Source of the DNA: Procambarus clarkii
Lineage: Eukaryota; Arthropoda; Malacostraca; Decapoda; Cambaridae
Length of the DNA stretch: 64,000 nt
Direction: 5' to 3'
Assembly: GCF_040958095.1 (NCBI RefSeq)
Contig: NC_091227.1
Coordinates: 21,860,526 to 21,924,525, forward strand
The notes below the pieces were generated by a model that saw only the letters and a list, made by a program, of their open reading frames with translations, did no database searches and was not told the origin of the DNA. Numbering within the stretch: the first letter of the stretch is position 1; each line of letters begins with the position of its first letter. This document shows positions 44,640-56,430 of this stretch, in pieces. A program made the translations under genes and the position numbers.

Positions 44640-44715
44640 TATGATTGGTATGTTTACATTCTTGCAAAGCCACTAACACACATGGCGTTTCGGGGAGGTC
44701 CTTAATCTAACAATT
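44640..44715 (-). mobile_element. Short LINE/SINE tail fragment with the shared hairpin module
   Basis: GCCACTAACACACATGGCGT TTCGGGGAGGTCC, the minus-sense module with loop CAT and one G-U type pair. Confidence 0.6.
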
Positions 44716-44779
44716 TCAGGTAAGATGAAAAGGTACATTGTACGTACTGTTCCTAAATGCTAATCTTGATCTGAAGCTT

Positions 44780-45180
44780 TTCCTTGATTTATTTATTTAT
44801 TATATTTATTTATGCATATACAAGAATGTACATAAGGAATGTGAGGATACAAATATGGTAATTATAGTCTTGTAAAGCCACTAGCACGCGCAGCGTTTCG
44901 GGCAGGTCCTTAATCTAAGAAAATTTTGAGGAGGTAAATACTTGCAAAATTTATAGACAAAAAATTGATAACAGTTACATGAAATGAAAAAAACAAGATG
45001 AGAGAAAATTGTAGGTACAGTATATTAAAGCACATAGGTAGCTAAGATTGATTGCAATGACAGCTTGAATGGTAGTTGACAAAAATTGGTAGGCACAATA
45101 CAGCAGAAACAATATAAGATTGATTGCAATGACAGCTTGAATGGTAGTTGACAAAAATTGGTAGTCACAATACAGCATAT
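44780..45180 (-). mobile_element. LINE 3-prime region with a duplicated 73-bp segment
   Basis: It is the inverse of 32.82-33.20 kb: a (TTTA)n end, CAAGAATGTACATAAGGAAT, the module GCCACTAGCACGCGCAGCGT TTCGGGC, then two copies of GATTGATTGCAATGACAGCT TGAATGGTAGTTGACAAA about 73 bp apart. No coding part. Confidence 0.7.
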
Positions 45181-45194
45181 GGCTAGCACATAAA

Positions 45195-45620
45195 AGAAGA
45201 CAGCAATGAACACAATGATAAGGTGTAATAGAACCCATGAGCACCACACCAGAAATAAATATATCTTTGATATCCCCAGTCAAACATTTGTGCAAATAAT
45301 CCATGCAAATAAAAGGACCCAGTCCTTGGAACTCACTCCCTGATGAATTAAAAAGATATCCAATCTATGCTCTATTCAAAAGTAAAACCAAAAAGTAATT
45401 CATTTCAGCCTCATAGTTTCCTACCTTGTGCTTCAAACTCACACTATATTGTAGTTATTCTTATCAATGTTATCACCTCTGAAAATTTATATTGTTGTGA
45501 TTCGTTAATATAAAACTGCACCTTTTCATCTTACCTGATATATTATGCCCGAAACGCTATGCGTGCGTATTAGTGGCTTTGCAAGAATGTACATATACCA
45601 ATCTCATGCAATCTCCCCAA
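45195..45620 (+). mobile_element. LINE family B-like 3-prime end
   Basis: The plus strand reads CNRTHEHHTRNKYIFDIPS and, in another frame, KGPSPWNSLPDELKRY then ALFKSKTKK, stop. This is the C-terminus seen in the 48-kb LINE. The tail includes CCCGAAACGCTATGCGTGCG and TTAGTGGCTTTGCAAG. Confidence 0.75.
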
Positions 45621-45639
45621 CCCATTGTATCTTCTTGAG

Positions 45640-45800
45640 AATAAATTACATACATATAATATATATACATATATATACAAGAAGGTGCATTGGGTTTATA
45701 ATAGTACATAGCATTGATGTTTTTACATTCTTGTGAAGCCACTAACACGCATAGTGTTTCGGGCAGGTACTTAATCTAACAGATAATTTTAAGTAGGTAA
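45640..45800 (-). mobile_element. LINE/SINE tail fragment with the shared module
   Basis: ATATACAAGAAGGTGCATTG and GCCACTAACACGCATAGTGT TTCGGGCAGG match the tails at 44.3 and 44.9 kb. Confidence 0.6.
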
Positions 45801-46004
45801 TTTCTTGCAAAATTGAGAAATGTTAAAATTTTCTTACATTGTAAGAAAATTTGACGAAGATTAGGAGGTACATTATAGTAAAATTTGAGGATTATCAACA
45901 AGTACATTGTAACATAATTTGAAGATTATTTCTAGGTATAATATAGTAAAATATGCATTCAATATAACAACAATGATATAAGATGATTGCAGTTAGTTTA
46001 GTTT

Positions 46005-46345
46005 AGTTCATTTATTATGCACCCCATACCCATCTTGTGGGCGGTAATGGGAAAGGGTTACAGAGGCACATAATGGGCTCAGGGACTGAACCCCACAATT
46101 CATTTAGCTAAGCAAGTTACAATCTTGATGAGCTAGTTACAAAATTCAGTATAAGTCGTCACATCATCAATGGGTTCGAGATCGACCACAGGTACAGTTT
46201 CTAAATTAAGCAACTGACATATGTGAAGAGCTAGTGACACAATTGATATGTTTGTCCTGCACACCGCCCCCCATCCAGTGGGCAGTGGTGGATAGGTTAC
46301 AATCACTTAGTTACTACCTACAGTCAGCAAACTGGGGATATTTGG
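46005..46345 (-). mobile_element. LINE family C 3-prime end
   Basis: Minus-strand text runs from CCAAATATCCCCAGTTTGCT (the KYPQF C-terminus) through the UTR to GGGTATGGGGTGCATAATAA ATGAACTAAAC. It closely matches the 42.26-42.73 kb copy over its length. Confidence 0.85.
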
Positions 46346-46779
46346 CTAAATAGCAGTTATTACAATGGTGAAGTTGAATGGCTTAGGCACATATATTGGG
46401 GGAGTGGGTAGCACAAGATACAGTGCGAGGTGGGAAACTATGAGGATAAAATTAGGTACTTTTTGGTTTTATTTTTGAATAAGGCGTAGGTTGGACATGA
46501 TGCCGATATATAGTGCTTCTGCTCCCTCTATAGTATCCTATTTCTTCGGCAGGTAGGGGATTCCATGGGTTTATAACCCTGAGGGTGAAAAGCTTATGTC
46601 TAGCCCTTGCCTCCACAAGTTAGGTCGAACTTCTGACCCTTCCCAGTGTAACAAACTAGGCTACACCAGGATGCAATCCCACAATACTTAATGTTTTTTT
46701 TTATCTTTATTAAATAATATACAATATAAAGGGTATATATATAAATTTACAAGGAAAATGCTACATTACATATCTTGAG

Positions 46780-47020
46780 GTTATCTTGAGATGATTTCGG
46801 GGCTTTAGTGTCCCCGCGGCCCGGTCCTCGACCAGGCCTCCACCCCCAGGAAGCAGCCCGTGACAGCTGACTAACACCTAGGTACCTATTTACTGCTAGG
46901 TAACAGGGGCATTCAGGGTGAAAGACACTTTGCCCATTTGTTTCTGCCTCGTGCGGGAATCAAACCCGCGCCACAGAATTACGAGTCCTGCGCGCTATCC
47001 ACCAGGCTACGAGGCCCCCA
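46780..47020 (-). mobile_element. tRNA-derived SINE with an intact cloverleaf head
   Basis: The head, 47015-46946 on the minus strand, folds as a tRNA: acceptor GCCTCGT/ACGAGGC (7/7), anticodon stem CAGGA/TTCTG with an anticodon-like CGT, and T stem GCGGG/CCCGC around TTTGATT. It continues into AGAAACAAATGGGCAAAGTG and ends with GGGGCTTTAGTGTCCCC-type sequence. The body identifies it as a SINE rather than a free tRNA gene. Partial copies are at 18.04 and 61.18 kb. Confidence 0.85.
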
Positions 47021-47266
47021 TATAGTTTATATAATTCTAAATAAACCAATGTATCATCCAGAACATGCGCCTTAAACCCGGAAGTTGTACTTGATCCTGC
47101 CTCGCAAGAATTTCAGTATTTTGTCCATTGAGAAACCCTCCTGCCTGCCTATCCACACAAATAATGTAATTAGAAAGTAGCACAATTATTGTATTCTTAA
47201 ATTTTCTTGTATTGAACAACTAGGTGAACAGACGCATTAGGGAATGGACATACAATACAACAACAA

Positions 47267-47686
47267 TACAATTTTATTTAGGTAAGGTACATACATACAA
47301 TAAATATTTACAAGGATTGTTTAACTTATAGGTATAGCTAGTACATACAATGCCTAAAGCCACTATTACGCAAAGCGTTTCGGGCATGATAAACTTAAAT
47401 GACAAGCTTAATACTAATTGAGCATAATGAGTAGAATGAAAACAAGAAATGAAAACATAGATGAAAAAGCAGCACAAATACAATTATGTCGACAAACAGC
47501 GCTCTTTAAAGAAAAAAACAGACATTGGTTGACAATAGAAGGGTAAGGTAGGTTACAGGGAATTTATTAGGTATAGCTTCGCTTTTAACTTAAACTGGTT
47601 GAGAGAGGTACAGTCTTTAACATGGTTGGGAAGGTCATTCCACATTCTGGGCCCCTTGATTTGTAGAGCATTTCTAGTTTGATTAG
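47267..47686 (-). mobile_element. LINE family B, second truncated copy in tandem
   Basis: It carries only the last codons and the tail (TGGAATGACCTTCCCAACCA, then TGCCCGAAACGCTTTGCGTA). It abuts the full tail of the 47.69-49.59 kb copy directly, so one element inserted at the end of the other. Confidence 0.85.
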
Positions 47687-49590
47687 ATGTTTCAGATTCA
47701 GATGTTTATTCAGGTAAGGTATATACATACAAGTGATGTTACATTAATGGATTGATATATAGATAGAGCTAGTACATACAATGCCTAAAGCCACTATTAC
47801 GCAATGCGTTTCGGGCAAGAAAAAACATTAATATCTAGAACTTAATACTAATTGAGCATAAAGAATAAAAGATGTTGAGAACAAATACAAATAAAGATAA
47901 AAAAAAAGGGGGAACATGACTGAAAAAGCAGCACAAATACAATAGGTTGACAAACAGTGTTGATTAAAAAAAAGAAAAAAAAAAGAAAATAACAGACATG
48001 GGTTGACAATAGAGGAGTGAGGTAGATTACAGGGAATTTATTAGGTAGTGTTTAGTTTTTATCTTAAACTGGTTGAGAGAGGTACAGTCTTTAACATGGT
48101 TGGGAAGGTCATTCCACATTCTGGGCCCCTTGATTTGCAGAGCATTTCTAGTTTGATTAAGACGTACTCTAGGAATATCAAAACTGTATTTATTTCTGGT
48201 GTGGTGCTCATGGGTTCTGTTACAACCTTCTATGAAGCTTTTAAGATCAGGATTGGCATTATAGTTTAGCGTTTTATATATGTATAATACACATGAGAGA
48301 ATGTGCAGTGACTTAATATCTAACATATTAAGAGATTTGAGTAGGGGTACCGAGTGATGTCTGGGGCCAGAGTTGGATATTGTTCTAATAGCGGCTTTGT
48401 GTTGGGTAATTAGAGGACGTAAGTGATTTTGGGTAGTAGAACCCCAAGCACAAATACCATAGTTGAGATAAGGATAGATAAGGGAGTAATAGAGAGTCAC
48501 CAGAGCAGGGCGTGGTACATAATATCTGATCTTAGAAAGAATGCCCACAGTTTTTGAAACTTTTTTTGATATATTTAGAATGTGTCCCTGGAAATTCAGC
48601 TTGTGGTCAATGAGAATGCCAAGGAATTTGCCATCTAATTTGTTACAAATTTGGGTATTGTTTATTTTGAGATTTATAAGACTAGAGGATTTATTGCCAA
48701 ACAGAATATAGAAGGTTTTGTCAATGTTAAGGGTGAGTTTGTTGGCAGTTAGCCAAAGATGGACTTTATTTAGCTCAGTATTTACTGTGGCATTTAGAGC
48801 AAGAGGGTCAGGACTGGAGTAAATGAAGGTTGTGTCGTCAGCAAATAGAATTGGTTTGAGGTGTTGGGAGGCATTTGGAAGGTCATTAATGTAGATGAGA
48901 AAGAGGAGAGGGCCAAGTATGCTGCCCTGAGGAACACCAATGTTGATGGGTAGGGTGGGAGAAATTGTATTATTCACAGAAACATATTGGAGCCTGTCAG
49001 TAAGGTAGGACTCGAGGTATTGTAGGGAGTGTCCTCTGACTCCATAATGATGTAGTTTAAGAAGAAGGTTTTGGTGGTTGACAGTATCAAAAGCTTTACG
49101 CAGGTCCACAAATAACCCAACAGGGAGCTCCTTTTTATCAAGAGCTGTATGAATCGAGTTAAGCATACTAATAAGTGCATCGTTAGTGCTTTTTTTGGGT
49201 CTGAAGCCATATTGGCAAGGGCTAAGTATATTGAGTTTGGCTAGATATGAGTAAAGCTGCTTGTATATAAGTTTTTCAAAAATTTTTGACAAGTTTGGCA
49301 GGATTGATATAGGTCTGTAGTTGTTAACATCTGTGGGGTCACCACATTTGTGGACAGGCGTTACTCTCGCTTTTTTTAGAATATCTGGAAAGGTTTGGAG
49401 TTCAAGTGACTTGTTGAAGAGCAAAGCAATAGCAGGGGCTAAAGATCTGGAGGCTTTTTTGTAAATTAAAGTTGGTATCTCCTCAAGGGCACCAGACTTG
49501 GTTTTAAGGGAAAGGATTATCTCATGTACCAAATCGTTTATCTCCTGCCCGAGAGTCCCGATTATAAGTTTTTGGGTATGTTTTAACGGT
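47687..49590 (-). mobile_element. Non-LTR retrotransposon (family B) with a 501-codon intact reverse-transcriptase frame
   Basis: The open frame 49532-48027 lacks the endonuclease and enters RT directly. It has YRPISILPNLSKIFEKL, motif A FVDLRKAFDTVNH, GVPQGSILGPLLFLIYINDL and the catalytic FADD (LFADDTTF), then a thumb and C-terminus with CNRTHEHHTRN and GPRMWNDLPNHVKD. No RNase H is seen. It belongs with the CR1/L2-like group by these boxes, though clade assignment needs a tree. The frame extends upstream of the TTG at 49532 to a stop near 49577, so the copy is 5-prime truncated. Its tail has TGCCCGAAACGCATTGCGTA and ends AATAAACATCTGAATCTGAA. With no frame breaks it may be young. Confidence 0.92.
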
Positions 49591-49594
49591 TAAG

Positions 49595-50355
49595 TTAATG
49601 TATATTTAATGACCAAATGTATTATTTTCACTTTCAACTGTGTTGGAATACAACTTGTATTTTACCATATGCATCTGCGACTATACTTCTACAATTAAAG
49701 CATTAATTAATTGACGATACCCTATATATATATGTAATCTCCAAGAAAGACTATAGTTTTGTCAAAAGCTAACTATATATGTTCACCTAATGTCTAGATG
49801 CGAGATGAATGTAACCGTAGAGTAGCGTAGCAGCGTGCTTTACAACACGGACCTTGAGCTGTAATGTACCTGATGCTACACCTGACTACACACTTCAGTC
49901 CGTTCCCAGAAGACAGCCATGTGTGCTGAGGGGATGTGAAACGTCAACACAGATCCAGATTTACCAATCTAATAATAATATGAATACTAATAATATACTT
50001 TATTTAAGCTAACAATTAAATTTATTTACTTCACATATGGAAATATATTGTTAGTTATTAGCTGATGGAGAAATTGATTTCCCTAACTTGCAATTATCAT
50101 GGTTTTCTTAGACATAAGAAGGTGATCGGTTGGCAGCCGTGGTTCCACGGTCGGTTCATTCCACGTTTCTTTGTTCCAAGTGCCGGCACGTCACAGAGGG
50201 CCAATAGTCAATGACAACTTTTACTTTATATTGTACTCTGAATTTGCTTGAGTTTTTGTCCTCACACATAATTGATTTCTATTTCATATACTATTAAAAT
50301 GAAAACAGTTAAGGTTTTATTAATGATAGATAGTTCCTAAGGGTAAAACAAATCC
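49595..50355 (+). promoter_or_regulatory. SSR1 upstream region with CCACG/CCAAT/TGACGTGC motifs
   Basis: About 160-230 bp before the likely transcript start lie a palindrome CCGTGGTTCCACGG (50137-50150), another CCACG (50160), TGACGTGC on the minus strand (50193-50186) and CCAAT (50201-50205). TGACGTG is the core of the unfolded-protein-response element bound by XBP1/ATF6, and CCACG plus CCAAT are the halves of ERSE, though not at the canonical 9-bp spacing. ER stress control would suit an ER translocon gene. No TATA box stands out. Confidence 0.4.
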
Positions 50356-50475
50356 GAGAATAATGTGTGGGTGGCAGTGGTGGGAAGAGTGAGGCGAGCG
50401 TCACAACACACGGCTCACGGGAGGTGGAAAGTGACACTCGCGGCCGCTCTCTTACTACTCTCACGCTCGCTCATC

Positions 50476-53400
50476 ATGTTCGCCGGGATGAAGAAACTAT
50501 TATTTCTGTTATTGCTGGTGCTTCCTGTGATCATCTCCATAACCAATGAAGGTAAAGCGAGTTTGGTTTCTGTGGATTAATTGGCAGGTGACGGATTACT
50601 AACTTTATTTCCTTAGTGCATTTCGGTTTCAAGATCGGCCGGCCTGTGCATCCTTGAGACAACTGTAGGAACTTCATGTAACTTCTTAATAAGAAAGCTG
50701 TCATAAAAGGTTCCACTCGGTCTTGGGGGGACCACTAAAGACACTAAAACTGGATAAACAAACATTTTGGAAAATCTTATTAAATCAACACATGGATTTT
50801 TACAACATAAAATCTTGATTTACTAATCTCACATATTTGGAGACGATAACCAACAATTCCAACACAAGACTCCCAGTAGCTCTAAAGCTGTTGATAAGAT
50901 ACTACATGGAAAACTGCCAAGGATATTACAAGTGCCGGAATAACAGGTAAAATACAGTACTAGAATATTTAAAAGACAGCAAAGGGTTCTAAATGTAAAT
51001 GAATATTACTAGAAAAACGTAGCAAGTGGAGTAACTCAAGGTTTCATCTTGACGCCAACCCTATATGTTATTCATCAATGACATACAAGAATATTAAAAC
51101 GCACAAAGAAATTTGCAGATCGCGTTAATGTTTTATGGTATAGTAGGATGTGAACATTATATATGTCTTGCAATGTGATCAACATGATCCTGAAATTTAA
51201 AACTATTTAATTTAAGAAAAAGATGATGGTAAAAAGACTGTATAAGTTTCTGGTGTGCCCCATCTGGACAGCTTTATCTGTATTGCAACCTCACTTTCAA
51301 AAGATGCATCTACGTTGGAGAAAGTTTAACACTAAAAAAAATTATTGCAAAACTGTCGACTCTCATTCCAGGAACGATTAAGAGCTACAGAACTAATATA
51401 TATACTTCGAAATACTGGACTGAACAAATTGGAATATATTAATCCAGACTATTTTTTCAAAGGGTCAAATATAATACTGTACATTTAAGGAGCAACAGCC
51501 ACATGCTTAGGGCCTGCACAGGAATATCCCTGCCCCCAAAAAATAAAAATAGCAATGGTGTCCCATTGAGTAAATTCAGGTAAAGGCGGTCATAGTTGAA
51601 TAAAAGTCAAATGCTGCAAGTTCCAATCAGTTCAAATGCAAGTACTGTACTGTGTAATTGTAAGGAATCTGTCAGACTAGTATTTGGTCATCACATTGTG
51701 AATCAATGATTTAGTAGAGGTAATGATAAAAAAACTTATATCCCACCCTCACACAGTTATGCTTGAGCCCTCATTAAGTTAGGGTCTATTGTTTGTATAA
51801 GAGAGTGAGTGAAGGGAGAGCATTAGTATTGTATGTTTGTAATGTAAGGTACTTGGCAGAGAGGACTTCCTGGATTGGCCAAGATTGACAAATACTAATA
51901 TTTATTGTTCTTGAATATAATGTTTGATATTATTCTAGGTCAAATGTCAGCATGGGCTCAGGAAGATGAAGTAGAGGGAGAAGAGGAGGACCTCGCAGAT
52001 GACGACGAAGTAAATGTTGACGATGGCACTGGTGCAGAGGTTGATACAACTGAAGGAGGCGGCGAAGAGGAAGAGGAGGAGGAGGAAGCAACAGCCAAGG
52101 GGTCACCAGATGCAGACACTATTATTCTTTTCACTAAGCCTGTTGGCTCGGGGACAGGTTAGTCACTTTACATAAAAGTATCACGGTTCATTACCTTGAC
52201 TACATTCTTAGCTGATCATTAACATGTAGAAAATAATTAAGGAATGAGAGAGTATCTGGATTGGCTAAAACCTGGAAGAGAACATGGATATCAAATAGGG
52301 AAAAGTTTTGCCTGGCAGTTATTATAATATAGCAGGATAAAGAAGGCTGGAAAGATTTAATTTTCCTAGACTATCAGAAAGCATTTGAAATGGTTCCTCA
52401 CAAAATGTTACTATGTAAGATTGAGAGACAAGATAGGATACAGTAACTGCAAAATATATTAAATAGCTTATGGGAGTACCAACATACAGGAAACAGGAGT
52501 CACAATCAGAGATGTTGGATTTTAAAGATGTAGCAAGCATAGGGTATTGATTAAACAGAGGGAGGATGTTTATATTGAGAATAAATGTAATGAGGGTAAC
52601 ATACAGAGAATATAGACACAGATGATTAATATGGATGATGGAAACCCTTTTTTCAGTTTAACTGCAATGAACAAGTGAAGTGGATTAGAATGGGAAATAG
52701 AGGTTATGTACATCTATATTTATAGAAATGTGTATGATAATAGCAAAGGAGTTGGAAGTGCTTGTATTTGATGGTTGACAATTGGAAAAGCAGTACTTGG
52801 GGACTGAAGCTCAGTTCTACAAACTGTAGTTAGGTCCAAACAAATCCTTTGCTACATTGTTGTAATTAGGATGTAATTTTGTTATCCATTCATCAGCTAC
52901 CTCTGTTAAAGCAAGTTTGCTTCATATATTTCATACTTTTACATTTTTCACCTTTTAGTGGCATTGATTATGTATTTTTCAACAAATAGCTTCCCCCTTT
53001 TTTGTGCAATTTACTGTATGTTGGTTATCTAATTGCAGAACTACCTGCTGGAAAGTTGGTAGAATTCCTTGTGGGCTTTACAAACAATGGTGACAAGGAC
53101 TTCATATTGGATGCCATTGATGCATCATTCCGCTATCCTATGGATTTTAACTTCTACATTCAGAATTTCACTGCTATTCCTTACAACCGTGCTGTGAAGC
53201 CACGGCAGGAGGCCACAGTTATGTATTCATTCTATCCTGCTGAAGCATTTGCTGCACGCCCTCTTGGACTAACTGTCAACCTTGCATATCATGATGCTGT
53301 AAGTAATGTTCTTAAATTTTATTTCTTTATCAGGCAACTTTGTAGGGTTATCTTGAGGGTTTGCCCCTCCTCCCTTAGTGCTGTATTATTCAATGTATTA

Positions 53401-56400
53401 AATTTTTTGTACCGAGTTAAATTATTGTGCAAAGGAAAGCAAAATGTGCTTGTTTATAGAAATGAAAGTGTAGCCCAACAATAACTACTTTTAATTTTTC
53501 TTGTGCATGCTCCTCTTCCATTCTTTCCACCTCCACCTTTCATTTTACCTTCACACCACCTCTTCCATTCTGTCATCCTTCTCTTTGCATCTCGTCTTCC
53601 TTTCTGCCTCCCCTTTGCCTCTCGTCTTCCTCTCTGCCTTCCTTCTCTTTGTACCTCCTCCTGTCAATTGGTTGCCTGGTGTATAGTGTATTCAAAGGCT
53701 CTTGCTATTTTTTGTTCATAGAGTAATTGAAAGTCTATTACAGTAATGCTCAGCTTTGTCAACTTATATTGGACATAAATTACCAAACTGGAAGGGTTGA
53801 GGACTAGGATGTGCAATATTTCTTTGTGATTTGGGTGGAATATACAAACCACATAATGCTGAAAAGTGCTTAAATATTGTTGAATGCAGATCACACAAGG
53901 ATAAAAATGTGCATAAACAGTTTTTTTTTTTTTAAGGATTCAGTAGGAGCATTTGATCAAGTGACCAGGGGTCCTGGATTTGACCTGAGGCAAAGATGAT
54001 TAACATTCATCATGTAGTGACAGTGACTTGTCATTTGTTGATCACCTGAGCCACGGTGGTTATCATAGAAGTAACGATTTAAACAATTATTGTCCGAGTT
54101 TTCCATGTATGATGCAGATGAGGATATAATTGGTTTATGTGGATGTAATGGAGTTTACCTTGATCCATGAACAAATCCTGTGGTTTGCGTGCTAGGTGAA
54201 TTTTTATTGTCATGAATGTTACTAGGGGAAAGCAGTCATCGTCATGTGATTTAAACAATTATTGTCTGGGTTTTACATGTATGAAATACTGTATATACTG
54301 GCAGAGAAAGTAGGCTGAGGGATGGAGGCTACATTGGTATCTCATTGATCAGGATGTGACTAAGGAAAAAGTAAGAGAATGTTAAGAATGAGTTCAGTTT
54401 GGTACAATTTGGGGTTTCTTGTTATAGGCAATAGAATTTCTATGGCATCATTTCATATTATACTTTTAATTACCACACCTGGCATTAAAGGCCAGGAGAC
54501 TGGGCATAAACAGCTACAGTAATTTGATAGTTATTGATAGGTAAGCACTACCACCACCACCACTCAACCCTTGAATTATTGTGCTTTTTCTTATCCTGAG
54601 ATATAGGGGACCTTTTGATTGGCTGATTCAAACAACCTGGTTATTAACATTTAACAAACATTTGATCTCCCCATCTTTAGGATGGAAATGCATTCCTGGA
54701 GGCAGTCTTCAATCAAACAGTCAGCATAGTCGAGCTTGATGAGGGAATGGATGGAGAAACATTTTTCCTCTACCTGTTCATGCTAGCTTTCAGCGTGCTG
54801 CTGCTTGTAGCAGGGCATCACTTTCTCTCCTCATTCGGCCGCAAGAAGGGAGGCAAGAAAGCTGTCGTGGAGGTGGGCACCAGCAAACGTGACGATGTGG
54901 ACTATGATTGGCTTCCCAAGGAAGTCCTTAATGAAATCAGTGAGTTTTTAAACATTGTAGTATCCTAGCCTTTAATATATTGTGCATATTGATAATTTGG
55001 TATTACCTGTAAGAATATCTTATGTTTTAACAAGGATTATAATTCGTAAATGTTCATGCAGGATCTGTAGAATGCCATGAAGTTCTGGCTTTAACACGTC
55101 AGTGCTTATATGTGGGGGGTGTATGGAAGTGTTATTGGGCATGTAACGTCCTGATTAGATAATTGGAACCATTTTAACACTTGGACCTTGAATGGGATTT
55201 AAAGGATATACTGTATGCATAACGGTCTTCTTGAAAAAGAATATGAAAATAAAATTAAAGATGAACTTCAGAAAGTGATAAGTATGAATGGCATTAACAG
55301 TGCAGTTAAATATGAAAGATTTTTGTCAAGTGTTTATGCAAAAGTGAATCATGTAACGAATAAATGATTTGATATTAATGTAGGTATACATCTGGGTTGT
55401 GTGATATCACTCTGGTTATTGAATACTGTATATATACATGATGTGGGTCTTGAGGGAGGTCGAAGTAAGAATGCTAGTGGGGTGTAAACTTGTATAAGCC
55501 TAATAAGAGTTATGGGCATAGTCAAATTTGATGTATGTAAATGATAGTTCATTTAATAGCAATAAAGAGAGTTGTGTAGACTAGTTGCAAATTTTATTGA
55601 GATGAGAGGATAATGGATAATGTGGACAAATTTAAAGTTATGGTGGTAGATAGATAAGGAAATGTTGAATGTGAATGTAAGTGGGTAATCAGTTGAAATA
55701 ATGGGGGATATATTATTTCTAAGAGGTATTTTTACGATTGTAGTTGAGAGCAGTGTCAGTCAGGTAAGCAGTGGTTGCTGCAATGAAAGCTGCAGTTAAG
55801 AGAATTGGAATAGATGCATGCAAAAGTCTACATGAAGTAATGGTAGAGCTAACATATGTTGTATCATAGTGTGGTATGATTGTGAAACTGTTATCGTAGT
55901 TGAAATATCTCTGACATGTGTAGTGGTTTAGGAACTATGTTAGTTAAAGAATTAAAATATAGCTGTTAAGTGCAGAGTTAAGAAGAGCATTCTATTTTGG
56001 ACATGTTCAATGATAGATGAGCTGGCTGGTGAAGCGAGCTGCAAAGTCATTGTAAAAGGTCACTGGGTTAAGGCACGTGTCTGGGGTTACTCAGGGCGCT
56101 GGTTTGACCCCCTGTCCTGCTCCAGTGATTTTCTCAGATATATCACATTGTGATTTCCTTGTGTAGCTATGAGATTGTGACCTAAAGCATTTGATTTCAC
56201 TCTCCATGGATGTTAATAAGTAAGCATCACTGCCATCACATTGCTAATGCTCTTTATTTCAGCATGTACTTGGTTGCAATACTGTTGGTATCTCATCTCA
56301 GTGATATTTCTTGATTGTTCCTGTATGATCCAACTACCTATTCTAAATTTACTTTTTGTGTCTTCCAGAGAAAACTCCACGTCAGTCACCTAGGCAACGG

Positions 56401-56430
56401 AAGGTCAACCGTGATGCTAGTTCTAAGTAA
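50476..56430 (+). CDS. SSR1: Translocon-associated protein subunit alpha (signal sequence receptor 1)
   Basis: This ER membrane glycoprotein of the TRAP complex sits beside the Sec61 channel and aids insertion and translocation of nascent chains. Coding exons are 50476-50551, 51939-52157, 53039-53298, 54681-54939 and 56369-56430, all GT-AG and in phase. They give 291 residues against 286 in human. A signal peptide (MFAGMKKLLFLLLLVLPVII) is followed by a strongly acidic segment, residues about 31-76 with a run of eight Glu. The luminal domain holds glycosylation sites at Asn141 (NFT) and Asn196 (NQT), both conserved. A membrane span is at about 213-236 (LYLFMLAFSVLLLVAG). The cytosolic tail is basic and contains DVDYDWLPKEVLNEI. 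The start was chosen because it is the first in-frame ATG; the frame is open upstream but lacks another ATG. Confidence 0.96.
50930..51500 (+). mobile_element. LINE reverse-transcriptase relic in SSR1 intron 1
   Basis: Plus-strand pieces read VASGVTQGFILTPTLYVIHQ (the GVPQG...LGPxLF box) and later a thumb-region segment similar to 60.33 kb (CTACGTTGGAGAAAGTTTAA, CTCATTCCAGGAACGATTAA). Heavily mutated. Confidence 0.6.
52255..52760 (+). mobile_element. LINE reverse-transcriptase relic in SSR1 intron 2
   Basis: One frame reads FLDYQKAFEMVPHKMLLCKI, which matches RT motif A (D-x-x-KAFD-x-VPH). Flanking text is degenerate. Confidence 0.65.
53503..53675 (+). repeat. Pyrimidine-rich tract in SSR1 intron 3
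   Basis: A CCTTT/CTTCC-rich run including a near duplication of CTCGTCTTCCTTTCTGCCTC and CTCGTCTTCCTCTCTGCCTT. The Ser/Phe/Leu-rich ORFs over it are by-products. Confidence 0.7.
55190..55990 (+). mobile_element. RTE-like LINE reverse-transcriptase relic in SSR1 intron 4
   Basis: In order along the plus strand: ERFLSSVYAKVNHVTNK, IHLGCVISLWLLNTVYI (the RQGCVMSPWLFN box), LCRLVANFIEMR, then IGIDACKSLHEVMVELTYVV. The order matches an RT from the palm to the thumb. Many stops and shifts are present. Confidence 0.65.

Noticed and set aside
46946-47015. Free-standing tRNA-Thr gene
   Set aside because: The fold is good but it is followed by the SINE body shared with 18.04 and 61.18 kb, so it is called a SINE head.
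50129-50164. Canonical ERSE (CCAAT-N9-CCACG) upstream of SSR1
   Set aside because: CCACG words are present but no CCAAT lies at the required 9-bp spacing, so only UPRE-like and half-site motifs are claimed.
53002-53484. 160-codon ORF taken as a separate gene
   Set aside because: Its centre is SSR1 exon 3; the ends are intron read-through beyond good splice sites.
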